DNA of 64,000 bases, taken from the NCBI GenBank assembly GCA_965153355.1, contig OZ231126.1, forward strand, positions 13,454,001-13,518,000, read 5' to 3'. The notes under the pieces were generated by a model, which was not told where the DNA came from, did not search any database, and saw only the letters and a list, made by a program, of their open reading frames with translations. Made by a program: the position numbers and the translations under genes. This document shows positions 1 through 11,871 of the stretch, piece after piece. The DNA is from Flaccisagitta enflata. Taxonomy: Eukaryota > Chaetognatha > Sagittoidea > Aphragmophora. How positions within the stretch are numbered: position 1 is the stretch's first letter; each line of letters opens with the position of its first letter.

Positions 1-270
1 GAGCCTTCACTGACTAGGTACTACGCGCATCACTCCTAGTTTTCCATTTAGCAAATCTAACTTAGCAAACATCCATTCTCAATCTAACCCAAAATACAAA
101 TGCTTACCAAAATAGCTAAGGGCAAATGATTGTTACCTGTTTTACCAAAATTCAACAAATCACCCGAGGGTAACATTGTTAAGTAACCAAACCCTTGAAG
201 GATAGAATCGAGGTCAAGCTTAATGCGACCGCCGGACATTCTAATCCAAGGTACTGAGTAGTACGAATAT
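1..270. repeat. dispersed repeat shared with 51.2-51.7 kb
   Basis: Most of this stretch recurs at 51237-51490 with scattered substitutions and small indels, and partly again at 51494-51690. The block containing gcttaatgcgaccgccggac is almost unchanged in the copies. No coding content or terminal structure is visible, so the element type is unknown. The window begins inside the repeat. Confidence 0.75.
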
Positions 271-477
271 GTACACGATCTTTAGTCGTTTTTCAGTTTC
301 TTCTGGCATAGGAATATTCTTTTCAGTGAAAATCATTAGTAATTATCATGTCAAAGTTAGATTTTCTTCTCTGCATTTTCAAACCCCCATTAGTAGCCAC
401 TGCCTTAAATAGTCACTTAAACTGTGATCCGAGAGATCTGCAACTTAAACGTTATGAAGATAGATTTATGTTGATCA
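271..477. other. left flank of the foldback element, no gene seen
   Basis: An open frame starts at 348 but runs straight into the foldback element, so it is unlikely to be a gene as it stands. The stretch may be intron of the opsin gene, whose upstream exons are not visible, or plain intergenic DNA. Confidence 0.4.
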
Positions 478-486
478 GCGATTTAT

Positions 487-3400
487 TGGTGTGTTCAGGA
501 ATTGCAAAAAATGCTAAAAACGCCTGTGCCAAAAGTTTGGGTATGGTACATGATGTATATAATGAGGGGGAACCATCGGTTGGACTTTTTGTCTAACCAT
601 ATTAGTGCTCGGATGAGTTTTAGTCGTCCAAAAATGGCTTAAAATGGCCAAATTTGACTATGGACCCTCTAACTTGCAAAATGGCAAAAGCAGTCAAATT
701 TTCACCACCCAACATACTTTTTTGGCTTAATGGAGTCAGAATACACTAAGGTAGGTGGTAGAGTGGATGGGTGGGAGGGGTCACCCATGGGGTGGGGGTA
801 AGGGGGCCAAATTGGCCAAAATTCACCTCCTGATGGAGGTGGTTGTAAAAAATGTCAAAAATCAAAAAAGTTGATTTTTTTGGCAAGAATAGGTGTTAAC
901 TAAGGCGTTTCAGCAAAAAAATTGGATTTATTTTGAAAAATGAACAAAAAATGACCAAATCAAAGTGTTGATGGTTGTTGGTAATTTTGGGGTATGAACC
1001 ATTCAACTTTGATTGCTTATAACTTTTTTATGCTGAGGAGAAAAAAAATATGGTCGATCTCATCTGAAAGATCTTTCAAAACTCTTTCAGAATCTCATGG
1101 ATTTCAACTCATTTTGTTCAAAAATGGCAGTACAGTGATCTCCCAAAGTACAGTAAATATTGATTTCTTGTAAGATAGAACCATTCAACTTTGACTGTTA
1201 ATGGATTTTAAATACTTTAAAGCATATAAATTTGGTTGGTCTCATCTGAAAGAGCTTTCAAAACTCTTTCAGAATCTTACGGATTTCAACCCATTTCGTT
1301 CAAAAATGGCGGTACAGTGATCTCCCAAAGTACAGTAAATATTGATTTCTTGTAAGATAGAACCATTCAACTTTGGCTGTTTATAAATTTTAAATACTTT
1401 AAAGCATACAAAATTGGTTGGTCTCATCTGAAAGAACATTCAAAACTCTTTCAGAATCTCACGGATTTCAACTCATTTTGTTAAAAAATGGCAGTACAGT
1501 GATCTCCCAAAGTACAGTAAATATAGATTTCTTGGGCAACAGAACCATTCAACTTTGACTGTTTATAGATCTTAAATACTTTAAAGCATATAAATTTGGT
1601 TGGTCTCATCTGAAAGAGCTTTCAAAACTCTTTCAGAATCTCACGGATTTCAACTCATTTTGTTAAAAAATGGCAGTACAGTGATCTCCCAAAGTACAGT
1701 AAATATTGATTTCTTGGGCGATAGAACCATTCAACTTTGACTGTTAATGAATTTTGAATACTTTAAAGCATACAAATTTGGTTGGTCTCATCTGAAAGAG
1801 CTTTCAAAACTCTTTCAGAATCTCACGGATTTCAACTCATTTTGTTCAAAAATGGTGGTACAGTGATCTCCCAAAGTACAGTAAATATTGATTTCTTCGG
1901 CGATGGAACCATCCAACTTTGACTGTTTATAGATTTTAAACACTTTAGAGCATAAAAATTTGGTTGATCTCATCTGAAAGATGTTCCATAACCCTTTAAG
2001 AATCACTGTACCACCATTTTTCATTCAAATGAGTTGAAATCCATGAGACTCTGAAAGGGTTTTGAAAGATCTGTCAGACGAGATCAACCAAATTTTTATG
2101 CTCCAAAGTGTTTTAAATCTATAAACTGTCAAAGTTAGGCGGTTCCATCGCCAAAGAAATCAATACTTACTGTACTTTGTGAGATCACTGTACCGCCATT
2201 TTTGAACAAAATGAGTTGAAAATCATGAGATTCTTAAAGGGTTATGGAAGATCTTTCAGATGAGATCAACCAAATTTTTATGCTCTAAAGTGTTTAAAAT
2301 CTATAAACAGTCAAAGTTGGATGGAAGAAATCAATATTTACTGTACTTTGGGAGATCACTGTACCACCATTTTTGAACGAAATGAGTTGAAATCCGTGAG
2401 ATTCTGAAAGAGTTTTGAAAGCTCTTTCAGATGAGACCAACCAAATTTGTATGCTTTAAAGTATTCAAAATTCATTAACAGTCAAAGTTGAATGGTTCTA
2501 TCGCCCAAGAAATCAATATTTACTGTACTTTGGGAGATCACTGTACTGCCATTTTTGAACAAAAAAGTTGAAATCCATGAGATTCTGAAAGAGTTTTGAA
2601 AGCTCTTTCAGATGAGATCAACCAAATTTATATGCTTTAAAGTATTTAAGATCTATAAACAGTCAAAGTTGAATGGTTCTGTTGCCCAAGAAATCAGTAT
2701 TTACTGTACTTTGGGAGATCACTGTACCGCCATTTTTGAACGAAATGAGTTGAAATCCGTGAGATTCTGAAAGAGTTTTGAAAGCTCTTTCAGATGAGAC
2801 CAACCAAATTTGTAGGCTTTAAAGTATTCAAAATCTATTAACAGTCAAAGTTGAATGGTTCTATCGCCCAAGAAATCAATATTTACTGTACTTTGGGAGA
2901 TCACTGTACTGCCATTTTTGAACAAAATGAGTTGAAATCCGTGAGATTCTGAAAGAGTTTTGAAAGATCTTTCAGATGAGATCAACCATATTTTTTTTCT
3001 CCTCAGCATAAAAAAGTTATAAGCAGTCAAAGTTGAATGGTTCATACCCCAAAATTACCAACAACCATCAACACTTTGATTTGGTCATTTTTTGTTCATT
3101 TTCCAAAATGAATCCAATTTTTTTGCTGAAACGCCTTAGTTAACACCTATTCTTGCCAAAAAAATCAACTTTTTTGATTTTTGTCATTTTTTACAACCAC
3201 CTCCATCAGGAGGTGAATTTTGGCCAATTTGGCCCCCTTACCCCCACCCCATGGGTGACCCCTCCCACCCATCCACTCTACCACCTACCTTAGTGTATTC
3301 TGACTCCATTAAGCCAAAAAAGTATGTTGGGTGGTGAAAATTTGACTGCTTTTGCCATTTTGCAAGTTAGAGGGTCCATAGTCAAATTTGGCCATTTTAA

Positions 3401-3552
3401 GCCATTTTTGGACGACTAAAACTCATCCGAGCACTAATATGGTTAGACAAAAAGTCCAACCGATGGTTCCCCCTCATTATATACATCATGTACCATACCC
3501 AAACTTTTGGCACAGGCGTTTTTAGCATTTTTTGCAATTCCTGAACACACCA
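487..3552. mobile_element. foldback transposon (FB/MULE-like), 3.07 kb, with 9-bp target duplication
   Basis: The whole element is one long inverted repeat. It begins tggtgtgttcaggaattgc and ends with the exact reverse complement. The 9-bp gcgatttat lies directly outside both ends (478-486 and 3553-3561), as expected of a target-site duplication. Each arm has a unique outer part of about 500 bp and then about six tandem units of 180-184 bp; in the left arm units start near 998, 1181, 1361, 1545, 1725 and 1906. Units carry gatctcccaaagtacagtaa and atttcaactcattttgttc. The same units run in reverse order in the right arm. No transposase is encoded, so it would need enzyme in trans. A 9-bp duplication and long tandem-repeat arms are typical of Foldback and Mutator-like elements; that class is inference. 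Confidence 0.85.
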
Positions 3553-3739
3553 GCGATTTATGTTGATCCGCGCTGTGAAAAAGTTAGAAGGTCTTACTGC
3601 CATTGGTTCTGACACTTTTGACAAATGATTACTTGCTGCGTCATACACTAACTCCACTTCCACAAATGGCAAAAAAAGTTTCACTCCCAGTGTCTCCCAC
3701 TAAAGTTACGGCATTATTTCTAAAATATTGTGTATAATA

Positions 3740-4507
3740 CAGGGAGATCAATCTCAACTGGCAAAAAGTATTAAGCTTTTACTCTTAAATGCATTATGTC
3801 ACTAATTTGGAATCATTTTTTTTTTTAATTATTATGTTCGACGTTTTTTGTGTCCAAATTTCATAGGTTTAAGATGAATAGTTTGCCCACAGCATCAATT
3901 TAGAGAATAACAAGTATTTACACTTGTAGCTCAATAAATTCTATTTTCATCATCAAACTCTTTCATTTGATAAGTTTATTTTCTGAATAGACTCAACTTC
4001 TGATTTAAGATTGGTCTCAAATGGAGCATGATTTGAATCTTTCTCATTTGAGACCATTTTTGCATCAGTAGGAACTTTTTAGTTGCGTGCTACGCGACTA
4101 TACACCCCGCTTTGTCGTTCCGTCGGTCCGTCTGTCCATCCCTCCATTGGTCACACTTTACTTTTTTGGTTTTTTTGGGGGTTTTGGCCTCACTGCTCCT
4201 GCCCAAATGATCTGGTGACCTCAAGTTAGGCCCCTGCCCACTCACACGCGACTGGGGTAGCCGTGTATCCGGCCTTGTTATAGAAAAATTATGTTAGATG
4301 AATAGGTTCTTTTGAGATACAGATGCAATTACTTGTTCCACTTCAAATTGATGTTGTGGGCAAACTATTCATCTCAGACTTATGAAATTTGGGCATAAAA
4401 AATGTGAAACATAGTACTTTAGGAGGCAAATAATTCCAGATTAGTGAAATAATGCATCTAGAATCAAAAGCTTAATAATTTTTGTCAGTTGAGATTGTTC
4501 ACCCTGT
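3740..4507. repeat. inverted-repeat (MITE-like) element with a nested insertion
   Basis: The left arm starts acagggagatcaatctcaac and the right arm ends with the diverged reverse complement near 4507. Arms of about 200 bp match through blocks such as gatgaatagtttgcccaca. A hairpin-family element is inserted between them at 4077-4280. A related diverged copy starts at 45879. No target duplication could be fixed. Confidence 0.6.
4077..4280 (-). mobile_element. hairpin-ended short element, copy 1
   Basis: Here the family reads tttttagttgcgtgctacgc at one end and ggccttgtta at the other. In the sense orientation copies start aacaaggccggatacacgg, have a middle rich in GGAC/GGTC tetramers, and end in a perfect short hairpin (agtcgcgtagcacgcgact) followed by AAAA. 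Length is about 130-245 bp. There are no RNA polymerase III boxes, so this is not a clear tRNA-type SINE. The terminal hairpin followed by CTAA recalls Helitron 3' ends, but the 5' TC is missing. Class unknown. Confidence 0.75.
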
Positions 4508-4537
4508 AAGAAAGAGATTTTGACCGATAATGTACAG

Positions 4538-7500
4538 TTGAAAACAAAAGGTATTACAAGGAACAAGTTTGTACGTCAGGTCCGCAATGTGGCTCGAAAT
4601 GGGATATGGGACCTTGAATCGGAGAAAGGAAAAGAAAAATTGGAAGTGGAAAAGAGGGCACTCAAGACAAGCATAACACTTGCAAGTAAGCACAATAGTA
4701 CTAAATACCAGACCGAAATCCAAGTAGCAATGTAACACCGGTAAGCGATATAGATGTTTATATGTATAGATAGAAGGTAAGCACATGTTACAGCAAAAAC
4801 ATTTAAAAAACATTGGTTAATTCACTGCTCTTGCAGCAAATGAGTACATGAACATATGATCAAATGATCACTTGGAGACTTATGAACATATGAAATTCGA
4901 AACAACTTCTGCCTTCACAAAATGAGGCCAGAATTCTCAAATATACAGCGGATGAAAGCCTTGCAAGCTTTCAATGGTGTTTACTCCGGATTGCTCACAA
5001 CTATCCGTTAGTATTTACAAATAAGATTCTTCACCGACAAAACTATCAACTTGACTGCATACCTCATTATTTCAGATGGAATATCAAAGAGAATAGAATG
5101 GGTAAGTAAACAAATTTGCAGACTAACTATGGCAAAAAAAAAAAGCGAACAGTTACTTTTTTTGCTTATAAATCCTTTGAAAATTCACCCAGTGTGCTGA
5201 AATTTCTACTGGAGTCACTTTTTGGTATCATTAAGTATCACTGAAAAAATCGATGTCCTGCTCTAAATAATTTAGGAATTATAGATTTTTTTAAAGTGCT
5301 TGTCTGATGATTAGGAATTCAACGTACACACATAAGAATTTTCAAAGAATGAATAAACCAATTTAAAAAAACCGCACTAAATATAGTCCAATTTTGATGA
5401 AATTTGAAGTAGAAGTAGACCACATTGTGAGCAGGCTGTGGTAAAAATTTTATAACCAAACTCCAATTATTTTAGTAGAAACAGCAAATTTTCCAAAACT
5501 TTTTTTATGGGTTTAAGAATGAAGTTAATGAAGATGAAACCTGAAATATAAAGTGATGCTGTGGCCATAGTTTTTTACGGATTATCACGATTTTTTAACT
5601 GATAATTTTTGTAAGTATGAGTAATCTCCAGTAAAATTTTTGTGAAGATAGAAGCATTTTTAGTCTCCCAAATTGCAAAAATATTCTTACAGGTAGCTGA
5701 ATATTTCTTATCCTGAGCAAGCTAACAATCAACCAATATCTACCCCACTAGACTTTATCTGAGTAGAAGCGAATTTTGCCTAGTATTAGTAAATAGCACC
5801 ATCAGACTACAGTTCAAAAATCATAACAAAACTCCCAAAACTTTTTGCACAATGCTAGTTTTACTAAAAATGGAATTATTTTGATTTAGGATAAGTGTCA
5901 TCTCTGGCAGTCAAAGAAAGAGGTGACATCAGTAAAAACGTGATAACGGCTAAAGTATTCAACGGATTTTGATGAAATTTTAACCAGACATAGTCCAAAT
6001 CATAGTTATTATTCCCTGTAAATTTTATGCAAATTGGTCAACATCTTCTTACGTTTTTGCTCTCTCAAAATTCGTTCGCTTTTTTATTTTGCCATAGTTA
6101 TCATGTCGCAATGAAAAATTGTAATTCTTTGAGAGATAAGAGATAAGAGATAAGAGTCTTATTTTCTGCATAAAAAATTACTTATCCAAAGGTTTTCAAT
6201 TTTAGTAACCACTAAATTTAGGTCGTACCTAAAATTGGATATGTAAGTATGTGAGTGGAAGCATACACTATACAGAAATGAGTAGCCTTTGAATGTTTTA
6301 TTTTACTTTTATAGGTTAAGTTTTTTTTTTCAATAACATTTTCCTATAGTTTTTTTCTAAGAAACTTTGTGTTGCACATTTCATAGCAGAGTCATTCTTG
6401 CAAGCTGATTTGGAATGACAGGCAACAAGCCTATAAGAGAAAATCAGCGAGGGACAATAGACCATCAACTCATGTAACGATAACCATCTGGGATGTCAGG
6501 CAAAAATTATCATCATTCCTTTTAGTGGTAATGATGATGTTTAAGTTAACAGTATGCAGGTAAACAAAAAAAAAGCCTCATCATATGCGATGGGAGCAAT
6601 CTCCTGCCCCTACTTCTACAGTTCTACTTTGCCATATTTCAACTGACTTAGCCATTTTTGCCTACCATTTTCAGCATCATTTCTGCTATGCTGGACTCCG
6701 TATGCCATCACGGCTCTGACCAACGCCTTTGGAGATCCCAACAGCCTGACCATGAATACTCAATGTTTCACGCCTATCTTCGCTAAGACTCAAGCAGTTC
6801 TTGATCCAATCATTTACATTGGAACCAATGATAAATACCGGTTTGTAAAAAGATATGAGACTTTCGGTCCAAATCCCTGCCTTGAGGTCCAGTTTCCGTC
6901 ATTTTGGCCCAAAGGCCTTCATCCCAAACCTAGGGGCCCAATGACTCCCCATGCATCTAAAGCACAGATGGACGCTGCTCCTCTCACAATCGCATTGGGT
7001 ACCGCTGACCATCTACTGTATTTACGAATTTGTATTTCCTTTCAATAACAGGAAAGCGTTCTTCAAGTTGGTGGTAGCTAAGTCAGTGGCTGAGAGCGAT
7101 AACAAGGTACTTATGATAAAAATTTCAAACCTTTCTTTAAAAAATCTTAACCTCCAAGTCCCATGCCCAAATGGTAGATTTCTAGATCCAGAACTTGACT
7201 TCTGATACAGTTGAACCTCGCAACAACGGTTACCAAGGAACTATTCTATCTATTGAAGGCAAATTTTTGTTAATAGTCAATATAAGTGATGAAAAGAAAT
7301 GGCTTGAAGGGACTAAATTTTTTATCTGTTAAATTGGCGGATTTCAGTGATTCTTGGGTCGGTTATCGCGGGATGTGACTGTACCATGATGCTGTTTTCT
7401 CAGTTTGAATAGGCGGACGGCCAGAACTTCTAGCCCAGAAGCCTCCTTTGTTCTACTAGACAAATTCTTCCTGGTTTCACTCTCGCTGGCCATCCCTTTG

Positions 7501-7662
7501 GTGCTCTGGCATTCCTATCCTGGCGCCTAAACCATAACAAGGAAAATTCTGAAAAATCTTATTCATTGAATATTTTTTTTTCCACTACAGGTTGACCCCG
7601 AGACCGTCCATACGGAATACGTGCAAGAACACGACTTATCGACACAAAAACAAGAAAAGTAA
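4538..7662 (+). CDS. opsin (retinal-binding GPCR), 3' exons only
   Basis: Four exons encode the C-terminal half of an opsin: about 4538-4685, 6675-6840, 7052-7106 and 7591-7662, with matching phases 1, 2 and 0. The first holds intracellular loop 3 and the base of helix 6 (EKRALKTSITLA); its start at tgtacag is the least certain boundary. The second holds helix 6 (FLLCWTPYA) and helix 7 with the retinal Schiff-base lysine in FAKTQ. The third holds helix 8 (YRKAFFKL), and the fourth a short tail ending at TAA. The helix 7 motif is DPIIY rather than NPxxY, and the position usually read as NKQ in ciliary or HPK in rhabdomeric opsins is NDK, so I do not assign a class. Protein function would be light sensing at a membrane through a G protein. 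Exons for helices 1-5 are not seen; they may lie upstream of the window. Confidence 0.85.
5126..6098. mobile_element. terminal-inverted-repeat element in the opsin intron
   Basis: Starts actatggcaaaa and ends with ttttgccatagt. TA flanks each end (5124-5125 and 6099-6100). The inverted match extends about 25 bp to gcgaac. The interior is AT-rich with no frame, which fits a non-autonomous Tc1/mariner-type element; the TA duplication alone is weak evidence. Confidence 0.5.
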
Positions 7663-8957
7663 ATTGCCTTTTGATCAAAATTGGATACATTTTAGCTCGA
7701 ATTGGGTCAGAGCCTAGTAGCCTAGTAGCCAAGCCTAGTAGCGAGATCAGACAAGACAAGATTAACTGTGAAGAGATGACGAAAAATCATCACATGAGTC
7801 TCGGCCCTGAAATTAGAAAAAAGTTCCCCTTTTTTCGGAAAAAAAATGTCTGTAAGAATGTTACGATGGTCAGGTAGTCTAGACAAGATATGTGATTTTT
7901 GTCAGGTGACACTATTGGATATTTCATTTGCTTTTTGGTCGGTTGGTTGGTTAGTCTGTTGGTCGTTTTTTTCGTCAATTGGCTTTTCCGGGTTTTCCAG
8001 TCCAAATCCACTCGTCCGTGAATAAGATTGCCATACATCCAGCATTTTTTTCATTTTCTTTTTTTTTTGTTTTGTCTGATAGACATGTCAAAGGGTTCAT
8101 TTCGGCGCGCCTTTGATTTGGTTGTCTAAAGTGCTTTTCAGACCGTTTCTTGATGATGTACCAGTAAGCTACTATCTTGGAAAAAATAAAAGTCCAGGAC
8201 GTTTTGTCATATTATAGCTTTGAAATACATGATTTGATATATAAATTGGTGATCAATATGAAGCTGATAAACAGGGCTAGCAAATGGTGCCAAGCTGAGA
8301 CTCATTGGGTTGTTCATTTAGATTTTACATCAAAATAAGTGAAAGTGTTGATTTTGGGAAATGGACACATGACACATGACACATGACACATGACACATGA
8401 CATTTTGTTACAGTGTTGCTTTGATATGCAAAATTTGAAAGGAAAATCTGTGACCATTTTGAGGCTGTTGATCAGGGCTATCTATTGCCGCCAAGCAGAG
8501 ACTCATAGCTCTATTTGTTTGGATTCTACATCAAAAAGAGTGAGAAGGTTGACTCTCAAAAATTGTAAAAAATTGTGTGGAGACATTATACTTCAAAATG
8601 GCTTTATACTGTTTACCAAGATATGCCCTTACAGATGCAAGCGGTTTCTAAACCCTAAAAAGGTTATTCTAAATGATAAGCTTATGAAAATGGTCATTAT
8701 TTTATCAGATTTGAAATCAAATCATTCTTTTATCCAGCATGAACTTTTATTTTTTCCAAGATAGTATATGAGGCTGTAAAATTAGTGTCATTGAAGATAT
8801 ACCTTGAATAATTATCCCCCTTCGTAGGAACAAAAAAAACTCTGTGTAAGTTTGATTTTATTTGGTGTTCGGTAAATACTATTTGGCAGTGTTTGTTAAC
8901 AATAACGTTAATGAGCGTGTTTTAGCATTAAAAGAATGATTGAGAATGCGACAACAA
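7663..8957. other. intergenic stretch with diverged tandem segments
   Basis: Near 7925-7975 there is a ggttggtt/ggtcgg fragment resembling the hairpin family. Around 8360-8402 the unit acacatg is repeated five times. The segment at 8250-8345 recurs, diverged, at 8420-8540 (both contain a cagggcta and a caagc-gagactcat block). No gene is evident. Confidence 0.5.
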
Positions 8958-10145
8958 TCAACTCTCTAATCGTACATCAACAAACTCATTTGGACGAGAA
9001 CTGTGGCTCATCTGAACATTACCATTAGCGTATTTTCTGTCATTGTTTTCATTACTGCCATCATTGTCATTGGTGCCATCATTGTCATCATCACTGCCAC
9101 AATCATCGTCATTGACGTCATCATCGTCATCATCTTCATAATCATTGCCAGATCGGCTGTCCAATTCGCCGTCAAATCGTCGAAAAGTGATTTCCCCGCG
9201 TCTACATCCACCGTCATTGTCATTTCCGTTGTCATCGTCATTGTCATCGTCATCACGCAACTGCGACGACGGAGACACGGTCACCGTCATGGATACGCCA
9301 TCGTGGCCTTCGTCGGTCCAACTTCCACCGCCGTCACCATCACCGGCCCAGCAACAACACCAGCAGCAACAACAGCAGCAGCACCACCATCGCCACCATT
9401 GAACACCACTACAGCAACAGCACCAGCGTCGTAATTTGCGGCGGAATGAGGCCAAAGCGGAGAGAAGGATGGAGGGCGCGAAAATCAGAGTCAAAATCAA
9501 AAAGAAGAGGAGGAAGTTGAGGAAGAAGAGGATGACGAAGAAGAAGACGAGATGATGAGGAAGATGGAAGACGAGAGGACCGAGGAAGGGCAGCAGAGGG
9601 TGGATGGAGGAGAGGTTGGTTGATGAAGAGGAAGAGGAAGAGGAGGAGTTGGTTGTGGCTGGCGATGAGGTGGAGGAGGAAGGAGAGGAAGAAGAGGAGG
9701 AGGAGTTATGTGTGGCTGGTCTCAAAACGTGGGAAGAATTCGAAAATGCTTCTTGCGAGGCGTTTTTAGTTTCGGTGGTGGTGGTGGTGGTGGTGGTGGT
9801 GGTGGTGGTGGTGGTGGTGGTGGTGGTGGTGGTGGTGGTGATGGAAGTGTTAGTGGCTGCGCCTTTGGCGGCGGCGGAGGTTGTGGTGGTGATGGTGATG
9901 GCGTCGATGTTGATTGGCACATTTCCGTGGCGCGATTCCTTCACGCTGTTTGGCGCCGCGTCAAAACCGGAAGGGACTTCGCCGCCGGCGTCCGCCGATG
10001 GAATTGACGGAGCGTCAGCGGCGTCAAATGGGACGGAAACCGGCGCTATCGTCGTCGTCGTCGTCTTCTTCGTCGTCGTTGGCGTCAAATTCGCGCTGTC
10101 AAAGTCTTCAACGTCACTCGATTCGGTCACGGATTTTGAATCCAA
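8958..10145 (-). CDS. low-complexity open frame, possible exon of unknown protein
   Basis: A 395-codon frame begins MDSKSVTESSDVEDFDSANL. In order it holds a Thr-rich part with a run of about 22 Thr, Ser-rich runs, a very hydrophobic stretch near residues 190-235 (VFFFVILFFLNFLLFFLIL), a Cys/Trp-rich part, and an Asp/Asn-rich acidic tail. The other strand is open over parts of the same region, as expected of trinucleotide-repeat DNA. For coding: the length, the raised GC compared with the flanks, and non-repeat segments at the start and end. Against: no recognisable domain and composition dominated by simple repeats. It lies downstream of the XK-related gene on the same strand and could be a distal exon of it, but no splice link is shown. 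Confidence 0.3.
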   Translation of the reverse strand: MDSKSVTESSDVEDFDSANLTPTTTKKTTTTTIAPVSVPFDAADAPSIPSADAGGEVPSGFDAAPNSVKESRHGNVPINIDAITITTTTSAAAKGAATNTSITTTTTTTTTTTTTTTTTTTTTTETKNASQEAFSNSSHVLRPATHNSSSSSSSPSSSTSSPATTNSSSSSSSSSTNLSSIHPLLPFLGPLVFHLPHHLVFFFVILFFLNFLLFFLILTLIFAPSILLSALASFRRKLRRWCCCCSGVQWWRWWCCCCCCCWCCCWAGDGDGGGSWTDEGHDGVSMTVTVSPSSQLRDDDDNDDDNGNDNDGGCRRGEITFRRFDGELDSRSGNDYEDDDDDDVNDDDCGSDDDNDGTNDNDGSNENNDRKYANGNVQMSHSSRPNEFVDVRLES

Positions 10146-10212
10146 GTTTCCTCCTCCATGAGAAAGAGAAAAGTTGAGCAGTCTCGAGTGGGACTCTGTG
10201 AAGTATGGCAGG

Positions 10213-10318
<106 letters not shown>

Positions 10319-10465
10319 CAGATATATATACATGAAAATGTATTGACAGACATCAGAGAGAGAGAGCCTGGAAAAAGAATAAATAGATAGATAGATAAAT
10401 AGATAGATACGGCCAGGAATCTCGATGGAGAAAATCTCAATTCTAAGGGTTATAAAAAGAAAAAC

Positions 10466-11318
10466 ATGGACCCATCACAAATTTTTGCATGTGTTTCCTA
10501 AAAAGCATGTAGAACAAGAATCTGATACTTATTTTGGCCTATCTTGAGCCAAAAGAAATAGAAACGTTTTTTTGTGCCAAAAACAGCTATTTTTCCCAAA
10601 AAAATGGTATAAGATAACACATTTTTGAGTTCTTTTTTACAGAAACATAAAGTACCAATAGTAATTGATATTTGAGTGAATCTAGAACAATTTTGAATAA
10701 GTCTATGAGGTTCAAAAATAGCATTAAAGTGCTAAAAAGTGAAGAAATGACCTAAAAATTGAAAAATCGTCAAAACTGATGTTTTGGAACAGTTTCTTAG
10801 GGTAAAATATGCTGTCAGAGTGAATTTTATTGATTTACATGAAAAAACATGGCCATGATGAGCGAAAACACGAAACCGCAATATGCAAATGTGATCTCAT
10901 TTGCATATTGCGGTTTTGCGTTTTTCGGCCATGTTTTTTTAAGTAAATAGATGAAACTCATACTGACAGCATATTTTACCCTAAGAAACTGTTCCAAAAC
11001 ATCAGCTTTGACGATTTTTTTATTCTTAGGTCATTTCTTCATTTTTGAGCATTTTAATACTATTTTTGAACCTCATGGACCCATTCAAAATTGTTCTAGA
11101 TGCAGTCAAATATCAATTACTATTGGTACTTTATGATTCAGTATAATAAAAGTCCAAAATATTTCATTAGATACCATTTTTTAAAGAAAAATAGCTGTTT
11201 TTTGCAGTAAAAACCGTTTCCTTTTTTTTTTTTGGCTCATGTTAGGTCAAAATGAACATCAGAATCTTGTTCTACAGCCTTTCTAGGTCCCCTGTGCAAA
11301 AATCTGGGATGGGTCCAT
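10466..11318. repeat. 853-bp imperfect palindrome (foldback element)
   Basis: The left arm starts atggacccatcacaaatttt and the right arm ends with the reverse complement of atggacccatcccagatttt. Matching blocks in inverse order include the gtaccaatagtaattgatat region at about 10650 against 11110, and catattttaccctaagaaac at about 10800 against 10970. The centre near 10880-10915 is tighter, with ATGCAAAT and ATTTGCAT on either side. No protein is encoded. Target duplication not identified. Confidence 0.75.
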
Positions 11319-11359
11319 CTTTTTTTTTTAAAGAATTTTGCAAGTGGGAATCCTGGCCG

Positions 11360-11421
11360 GATAGATAGATAGATAGATAGATAGATAAATTGATAGATAG
11401 ATAGATAAATTGATAGATAGT
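11360..11421. repeat. (GATA)n microsatellite
   Basis: About 60 bp of gata with two gataaatt interruptions. Confidence 0.9.
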
Positions 11422-11542
11422 ATGGGAAGGAAAGGAAAAAAGAAGAAAGTATTGGGATAATTGACCAAAAGAACTCTGAAGAGAGGACAAAACAACTCAA
11501 CATCTTGACACAAAACAACACCCAGCAACACAAAAACAATAC

Positions 11543-11807
11543 CTCGAGCGTGTTGTCGAGTGGCAACCGTGAACCAAGTCATCAACAAAGCAGCCATCGT
11601 GAGAAACAGAACCGTTTGCGCGATGGCGTGACGCCAACGATGTTTGACGCCACGGCCGGAAGGACTTCGCAAACAGACGAACACGCCATTGGATTCCTCT
11701 CCATCGCGAAGCACCAAAATCTCATTTGCATATAGCAGTAGGAGGAGAGAGACGCAAGCGGGATGGAAGAATGAGCTGAACAAACCAACGATGAATGGAT
11801 ACACTGA

Positions 11808-11871
<64 letters not shown>

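Noticed and set aside
348-596. Open frame of 82 codons with a start
   Set aside because: Its second half is the outer arm of the foldback element and the mirror frame exists at 3397-3684; no protein family.
998-3045. CRISPR-like array
   Set aside because: Units are 180 bp, contiguous and diverged, without spacers, in animal DNA; they are arms of a foldback element.
4077-4280. Helitron assignment for the hairpin family
   Set aside because: There is a terminal hairpin followed by CTAA, but the 5' TC and insertion between A and T are not seen; left unclassified.
9604-10161. Plus-strand Glu/Val-rich frame
   Set aside because: It is the complement of the Thr-, Ser- and hydrophobic runs on the minus strand and consists mostly of trinucleotide repeats.
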